NCBI GenBank assembly: GCA_963699495.1
Contig: CAVOUB010000005.1
Coordinates: 868,001-932,000 of the forward strand
DNA length: 64,000 nucleotides
Origin: JAIBJN01 sp963699495
GTDB taxonomy: Bacteria; Actinomycetota; Thermoleophilia; Gaiellales; Gaiellaceae
Reading direction: 5' to 3'
Shown: one piece after another, positions 59,781 through 64,000 of the stretch
How the letters are laid out: the number at the start of each line of letters is the position of its first letter
How positions within the stretch are numbered: position 1 is the first letter of the stretch
The notes under the pieces: model-generated
The model's database searches: none
The model's input: the letters and a program-made list of their open reading frames with translations, nothing else
What the model was told of the DNA's origin: nothing
Made by a program: the position numbers and the translations under genes

Positions 59781-61267
59781 GCCGTCAGGCCATGTCGTTC
59801 GGGCCGCTCCGCGACCCGGCGGTCTGGACGGCGGTAGCCGCGCTCGCTGCCGCGGTCGCAGTCGCCCCGCTTGCGGCCAGATCGCCGACGCTCGCCGTCG
59901 TCGGCGTAGGGGGCCTGGCGCTTGCCGGAGCGGTCGCGCTGCACCCGCCCTTCGCGGCCTTCGTACTCATTGCTGCCACGCCGCTGATCGTCGGGATCGA
60001 CCGCGGCTCGGTCATTCCCATCCTGCGCCCGAACGAGGCGCTCGCCCTCGTTCTCGCCACGGGGCTTTGCGCCCGGCTCGCGGGCGAGGTTATCGCCGGC
60101 AAGCCGTTTCGGCCGAGGTTCAGCCGGGTCGACGTCGCGATCCTCGCTCTTGCCGTCACAGGCTCGGTTTTCCCGCTCCTCTGGATGCATGCCCGAGGTG
60201 CCGACATCATGCAGGACGACATCCTCTACGGGCTGACCTTCTGGAAGTACTACGGCCTGTACCTGATCGTTCGCGCGAGCGTCCGCTCCGTCCGCGACGT
60301 CGAGATCTGCCTCTGGCTGTCGCTCGGCGCAGCGGCCATCGTCGCTGTCGTGGCGATCCTGCAGGCGCTGCAGGTCTTCGGCGTGGCTGATCTCCTCGCA
60401 ACGTACTACGCGCCACTCGGTCGGGAGCAGGCGCTCGACGACATGCGCGGCACGTCGACGATCGCGGCCCCGCAGGCCGTCGCCGATGTAATGACCTTCA
60501 ACCTCGCAATCGCGGCCGGGCTCGTGCTCAGGGGATCGCCCAGGCGAGCCGGTTTGATTGCCCTGTCTCTCCTCCTCGTCTTCGGCGCGCTCGCGTCGGG
60601 CCAGTTTTCTGGAGTCCTCGCCTTGATCGTCGGCGTGTTCGCGTTCGGCTACGTGACCCGCCGACTGACGACCACGGTGCTCGCGTTCGTGCCTGCCGCG
60701 ATCCTCGCAGCACTCGCCCTGCGGCCGGTGGTCGAGCGGCGGATTGCGGGCTTCGACACTGCCGCCGGGATCCCACCTAGTTGGGTGGGCCGAATCGAGA
60801 ACCTGCAGACGTACTTTCTGCCGGAGCTCTCCAACGGCTGGAACATTCTTCTCGGGGTGCGCCCGGCTGCGCGGGTAGCGGCGCCCATCGATAGCGGACG
60901 CGAATGGATCTTTATCGAGAGCGGGTACCTCTGGCTCATTTGGTCGGGCGGCATCGCACTCCTGCTCGCGTTCATCTTCTTCCTCTGGACGACGCTCAGG
61001 CGGGTCGCGTCCATCGCCCGAGCGCGCGGCGACGCCGTCGGCGTTGCCGCGGTCGCGAGCTTCACCGCCCTTGTTGTCGTCGCCGTCCTCCAGGCGTTCG
61101 ACCCACATCTGACGCTTCGAGGCGCGGCCGACCTCTGCTTCTTCCTGCTGGCGCTCTCGCTTGCAGGGTTCACGGACACCGACCGAGCCTGCTTGCGTTC
61201 AGCGCGTCCGGCGTCAGTGACGTCGACGCCCGCCCGCGCTGGCCATGGCGATAACGGCGTCGACTAG
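59765..61267 (+). CDS. O-antigen ligase/polymerase-like membrane protein
   Basis: A 500-aa protein with about 11-12 membrane spans (for example AVAALAAAVAVAPLAA, AILALAVTGSVFPLLWM, LWLSLGAAAIVAVVAIL, LIALSLLLVFGALASGQFSGVLALIVGVFAFG) and a large extracytoplasmic loop before the last helices (WVGRIENLQTYFLPELSNGWNILLGVRPAARV), the Wzy_C/WaaL-like layout. It would polymerise or ligate the repeat units. I start at the TTG at 59765, 5 bases after GGAGG; an ATG at 59792 is the alternative. The 3' end overlaps the convergent DUF354 gene by 54 bases. Confidence 0.78.
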   Translation: MHASVSRQAMSFGPLRDPAVWTAVAALAAAVAVAPLAARSPTLAVVGVGGLALAGAVALHPPFAAFVLIAATPLIVGIDRGSVIPILRPNEALALVLATGLCARLAGEVIAGKPFRPRFSRVDVAILALAVTGSVFPLLWMHARGADIMQDDILYGLTFWKYYGLYLIVRASVRSVRDVEICLWLSLGAAAIVAVVAILQALQVFGVADLLATYYAPLGREQALDDMRGTSTIAAPQAVADVMTFNLAIAAGLVLRGSPRRAGLIALSLLLVFGALASGQFSGVLALIVGVFAFGYVTRRLTTTVLAFVPAAILAALALRPVVERRIAGFDTAAGIPPSWVGRIENLQTYFLPELSNGWNILLGVRPAARVAAPIDSGREWIFIESGYLWLIWSGGIALLLAFIFFLWTTLRRVASIARARGDAVGVAAVASFTALVVVAVLQAFDPHLTLRGAADLCFFLLALSLAGFTDTDRACLRSARPASVTSTPARAGHGDNGVD

Positions 61268-62272
61268 CTGCGCTCGCAGGCGCGCGCCCCTCGCGCGAAG
61301 TCGGGCGACCCCGCCGTCCTCGGCGACCGGACGACGGGCGACCGGCAGGACGTCCTCGGCTCGCTCGAGCCGGCGCAGGAGCCCTCGCTCCTCGAGCCAG
61401 CGATCGACCGCCGCCGGGCGGCCGCCGAACAGCGACAGGGTTGGGGTGCCGAGCAGCGCCGCTTCGCGCGTCATCGTGCCGCCTCCGCCCACCACGAGAT
61501 CGGCGGACACCATCAGGGAGCGGGAGTCGACGGCCTCCTGCGGGACGATCAGCCGGCCGCGGCCAATCGCCGTGAGTCCCTCGCGCTCGTCGAGATGCCG
61601 TGGCAGGACGATGCAGAGGACGCCGTCCTCGGCCTCGAGCAGCTCGAGGACGTCTGCGAAGAGCGCGTTCTCGAAGCGGTGGTAGGCAGCGCGGCTTGGG
61701 GCGGTGCGGGCGACGACGATCGCGGTCCCGTCGGACCGCTGGACGCCGAGCCGCTCGAGCACGTCCGGGTCCGAGGTGAACTCGCCGAGGTAGAGCTCCT
61801 CTTTCAGGCCGTCGTAGTACCGCGTCTTCGCGGCCGACGCACCCTGGCCCACGACCTCCGACCCGCGGAGGGCCTCGGGGAGGAAGACGAACGAGGCGAG
61901 CCGGAAGGCGACGTGGTTCGCCGGCTGGTGCTCGTAGTCCATCGCCGTCACCGTCGGGATGCCGAGCGTGCGCGCCGCGACCACCTGTGCATAGGAGTTG
62001 TGCGAGAGTGCGACGTCAGGCCGCTCCCGGATTGCGAAGCTCCGGAGGAGCCGGACACGATCTGCGAGCGTGGCGACCTTGCCGACACGGCTCCTCGGGC
62101 TTGCCCCGCCGACGACCTCGACCGTGGGCCAGGCTACGTGCGCGAGCTCGACCGTCTGGGCGTTGTCACGAGCCGTTACGACGACTTCGTGGCCCAGGTC
62201 CTCGAGCAGACGGGCAACCGGCTCGAAGAGGAGCGGGTGCGGCGAGTTGGCGAGGTCGATCCAGACCCTCAT
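61214..62272 (-). CDS. DUF354 protein, probable GT-B glycosyltransferase
   Basis: A 352-aa protein of the DUF354 family: RVWIDLANSPHPLLFEPVARLLEDLGHEVVVTARDN at the N-terminus, TAMDYEHQPANHVAFRLASFVFLPEAL in the middle, and a C-terminal donor-site-like segment VSADLVVGGGGTMTREAALLGTPTLSLFGG. The two-Rossmann layout and G-G-G-G-T-M-x-x-E motif resemble UDP-GlcNAc 2-epimerase and MurG-like GT-B proteins. Members are common in archaeal and bacterial surface-sugar clusters beside UDP-GlcNAc 2-epimerases, as here (ATGA overlap with the epimerase gene). Exact activity is not established. Confidence 0.82.
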   Translation of the reverse strand: MRVWIDLANSPHPLLFEPVARLLEDLGHEVVVTARDNAQTVELAHVAWPTVEVVGGASPRSRVGKVATLADRVRLLRSFAIRERPDVALSHNSYAQVVAARTLGIPTVTAMDYEHQPANHVAFRLASFVFLPEALRGSEVVGQGASAAKTRYYDGLKEELYLGEFTSDPDVLERLGVQRSDGTAIVVARTAPSRAAYHRFENALFADVLELLEAEDGVLCIVLPRHLDEREGLTAIGRGRLIVPQEAVDSRSLMVSADLVVGGGGTMTREAALLGTPTLSLFGGRPAAVDRWLEERGLLRRLERAEDVLPVARRPVAEDGGVARLRARGARLRAQLVDAVIAMASAGGRRRH

Positions 62273-63351
62273 CGAGAGGTGACGGGGTTGCCGCGGCCGA
62301 TCCGCTCGACGACGTCCACGACACGCTCCGCGGCGCGTCCGTCCCAGAGCGGCGGCGACTCGGCCGGCGCCGGCCTGGGCGTTGCGAGCAGCGCGGGGAT
62401 GTCCCGGATCCGCTTCGGTTCGAGCCCGAGCAGCATGTTCGTCCCCTGCCGGATCGTGACCGGCCGCTCGGTGTTTGCGCGCAGAGTGAAGCACGGCACG
62501 CCGAGGTACGTCGTCTCCTCCTGCACCCCACCGGAGTCCGTCAGTACGGCTGCCGCGTCGCAGGCGAGCGAGAGGAACTCGAGGTAGCCGAGCGGCTCGA
62601 GCAGCCGAACGCCGGCCGGGATCTCGCGCCCGTCGAGCGCCTTGCGCGTACGGGGATGGGCGGGAAAGAGCACGGGAAACTCCCGCGCCACGGCGCCGAG
62701 CGCGTCGATCGCCGGCCCGAGCAGTTCCCCGTCGACTAGCGCCGGCCGGTGCAGCGTAGCGAGGAGGAACTCGCCGGGCCCGACACCGAGCGCAGAGGCG
62801 GCGTCCAGCGACCGGACGCACGGCTCCATCGCCACGAGCGTGTCGATCATGGTGTTTCCAACGAGATGCAGCCGCTCCTCTCCGATCCCCTCGGCGCGGA
62901 GGTTGTCGTCGGCCTCGTCGGAGTGGAGGAAGAGGAGCTCGGAGAGCTGGTCGGTGACGACGCGGTTGATCTCCTCGGGCATCGTCCGGTCAAAGCTCTT
63001 GAGGCCGGACTCGACGTGCCCAAGCGGGATTCCAAGCTTCGCCGTGGCGAGCGGCCAGGGTCGAGTTGACGTCGCCCGTACGAGCACGAGATCGGGCAGG
63101 CGGGCCGTCTGCACGGCGTGCGAAGCGGAGCCGACACCGAGGGCGTGGTCGGGGGGTGGTATGCCCAGCTCGTCGATGAACACGTCGGAGAGCAGCGGGT
63201 CGTAATGCTGGCCCTTGTGGACGACGATGTGGCGGGCGTCCGGCAACCGCCGCCGAGCTCGGCGACGACCGGAGCCATCTTGACGAGGTTTCGGGCGGGC
63301 GCCGACGACCGAGAGGAACCGTGGAGAACCGGAAGGAGAGGGCGACATCAC
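62269..63351 (-). CDS. UDP-GlcNAc 2-epimerase family protein (WecB/WbpI-like) with compensating frame disturbances
   Basis: A 360-aa open frame. Family motifs: HIVVHKGQHYDPLLSDVF, GIPLGHVESGLKSFDRTMPEEINRVVTDQLSELLF, LATLHRPALVD, and TDSGGVQEETTYLGVPCFTLR. Two stretches read out of frame. Near 63250-63291 the expected ARPNLVKMAPVVAEL is present in a shifted frame, and near 63052-63080 the expected TGDVNSTLA is likewise shifted; each shift is reversed by a second indel. As written, the catalytic Arg/Lys segment and the GDVNST loop are lost, so either the enzyme is dead or the sequence has errors. The role fits C2 epimerisation of the UDP-diacetamido sugar. GTG start, coupled on both sides. Confidence 0.85.
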   Translation of the reverse strand: MMSPSPSGSPRFLSVVGARPKPRQDGSGRRRARRRLPDARHIVVHKGQHYDPLLSDVFIDELGIPPPDHALGVGSASHAVQTARLPDLVLVRATSTRPWPLATAKLGIPLGHVESGLKSFDRTMPEEINRVVTDQLSELLFLHSDEADDNLRAEGIGEERLHLVGNTMIDTLVAMEPCVRSLDAASALGVGPGEFLLATLHRPALVDGELLGPAIDALGAVAREFPVLFPAHPRTRKALDGREIPAGVRLLEPLGYLEFLSLACDAAAVLTDSGGVQEETTYLGVPCFTLRANTERPVTIRQGTNMLLGLEPKRIRDIPALLATPRPAPAESPPLWDGRAAERVVDVVERIGRGNPVTSR

Positions 63352-63843
63352 CGCGACGGCGCGCGCGGCGCCGCCGGCACGCCGACGACGATCTCGCCGG
63401 ATTCGATGTCCTTCGTTACGACGGCTCCGGCGCCGACCAGCGCGCCAACGCCGATCCGCACACCGCCGAGGATGACCGCACCCGAGCCGATCGAAGCCCC
63501 GTCCTCGACCACGATCCGGAGCAGCGTCCAGTCGTCGTGCTTCTGAAGGCTCCCGTCCGGAGCTGTCGCGCGAGGGACCTTGTCGTTGATGAAGACGACG
63601 CCGTGCCCGACGAAGACGCCGTTGCCGATCCGGACGCCCTCGCAGACGAACGTGTGGCTCTGGACCTTACAGCGCGCTCCGATCTCCGCCCCGCGCTGGA
63701 TCTCCACGAACTGGACCGATCTGGCTGCCTTCGCCAATCCGGCAGCCGTAGAGGTTGACGAACGCCTGGGCGACGACACCGTCGCCGAACTCGACGTCGT
63801 CGATCAGGCGGTACGGGGCCTCGTTCGCTGGCTGGCTAACCAC
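63348..63843 (-). pseudogene. Left-handed beta-helix N-acetyltransferase (WbpD/WlbB-like) with a +1 frameshift
   Basis: Hexapeptide-repeat acetyltransferase. From the GTG at 63843 the frame reads VSQPANEAPYRLIDDVEFGDGVVAQAFVNLYGC and RIGEGSQIG, then breaks; the other frame continues FVEIQRGAEIGARCKVQSHTFVCEGVRIGNGVFVGHGVVFIND through GVRIGVGALVGAGAVVTKDI to the stop. An extra base at about 63712 explains the break; corrected length is 164 aa. The repeats and the NDK region match enzymes that acetylate the 3-amino group of UDP-2-acetamido-3-amino sugars. It starts inside the end of the aminotransferase gene and ends overlapping the epimerase gene. Confidence 0.83.
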
Positions 63844-64000
63844 GGTCGAAGAACTCCCGGATAGCCCGCACGACGGCGTCGAGTCGGTCGTCGCCGAGGC
63901 CTGGGTAAATCGGCAGAGAGACGAGCTCGAGCGCGAGCGCCTCGCTGATCGGGAAGGCGCCAGGCCGATAGTTGAGATGTGCGAACGCCGGCGTCAGATG
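63836..64000 (-). CDS. DegT/DnrJ/EryC1/StrS aminotransferase (WbpE-like), C-terminal fragment
   Basis: Only the last 54 codons are inside the window; the gene enters from the right edge. They read TPAFAHLNYRPGAFPISEA, LALELVSLPIYPGL and GDDRLDAVVRAIREFF, the standard C-terminus of PLP-dependent sugar aminotransferases of this family (pattern FP-x-SE, then LPIYPGL). The stop (63836-63838) lies inside the start region of the acetyltransferase gene. Aminotransferase plus this acetyltransferase and a Gfo/Idh dehydrogenase is the WbpE-WbpD-WbpB set for UDP-2,3-diacetamido uronic acids. Confidence 0.85.
   Translation of the reverse strand, partial: HLTPAFAHLNYRPGAFPISEALALELVSLPIYPGLGDDRLDAVVRAIREFFDRG

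Noticed and set aside
53058..61267. Genomic island integrated at tRNA-Arg
   Set aside because: No integrase, no direct repeat of the tRNA 3' end and no mobility genes are visible in the window, although polysaccharide genes do vary between strains.

Overview
The window is GC-rich throughout, with many GTG/TTG starts, ATGA/GTGA gene overlaps and several promoters that appear to give leaderless mRNAs. Gene content fits an aerobic actinobacterium: FhaA/FhaB FHA proteins beside a Ser/Thr kinase, an ANTAR response regulator, OpcA, a BTAD-type giant regulator and a caa3 oxidase. Actinomycetota, plausibly class Thermoleophilia (Gaiellales-like), is my inference; no rRNA is present to confirm it.

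Layout. 1-5.5 kb: Ser/Thr kinase signalling genes (minus), then a membrane protein, DUF4446, GNAT and HNH genes (plus). 5.6-9.9 kb: two type I glutamine synthetases flanking an MFS transporter, each preceded by a hairpin in its leader. 10-17.3 kb: a signalling block with a degenerate receiver, an OmpR-type regulator, a 1202-aa multi-PAS histidine kinase with its receiver partner, and a PdtaS/PdtaR-like kinase with an ANTAR regulator. 17.3-19.8 kb: an exported HExxH protein and an ABC-F ATPase.

19.8-32.9 kb is the metabolic core. A minus-strand Calvin operon (rbcL-rbcS-cbbX-prk) diverges from a LysR regulator (cbbR-like), which is followed on the plus strand by transketolase, transaldolase, glucose-6-phosphate isomerase, 6-phosphogluconate dehydrogenase, glucose-6-phosphate dehydrogenase, OpcA and 6-phosphogluconolactonase. 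CO2 fixation, sugar-phosphate rearrangement and the oxidative pentose phosphate pathway thus sit in one divergent cluster. A phosphoketolase/acetate kinase pair at 49.6-53.0 kb could draw on the same pentose and hexose phosphates.

32.9-42.1 kb: an amidase, a 38-residue membrane protein, ctaB, ctaD and ctaC (minus), a structured divergent intergenic region, a small unknown protein, a DUF4395-thioredoxin protein and the 2-oxoglutarate dehydrogenase E1. 42.1-49.6 kb: a solitary phage-tail-tube-like protein, a 1267-aa BTAD/cyclase-like/ATPase regulator, an amino-acid permease, a frameshifted agmatinase and a lipoprotein.

53.1-64 kb: tRNA-Arg(CCT), then two convergent surface-polysaccharide operons. 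Together they encode a phosphoglycosyltransferase, a Wzz-like protein, a flippase, a CapK-like enzyme, a polymerase/ligase-like protein, a DUF354 protein, and homologues of WbpB, WbpE, WbpD and WbpI, which suggests a diacetamido-uronic acid sugar. From 48 kb onward at least eight single-base indels interrupt otherwise well conserved genes. They look more like sequence or assembly error than decay, but that needs reads to settle.
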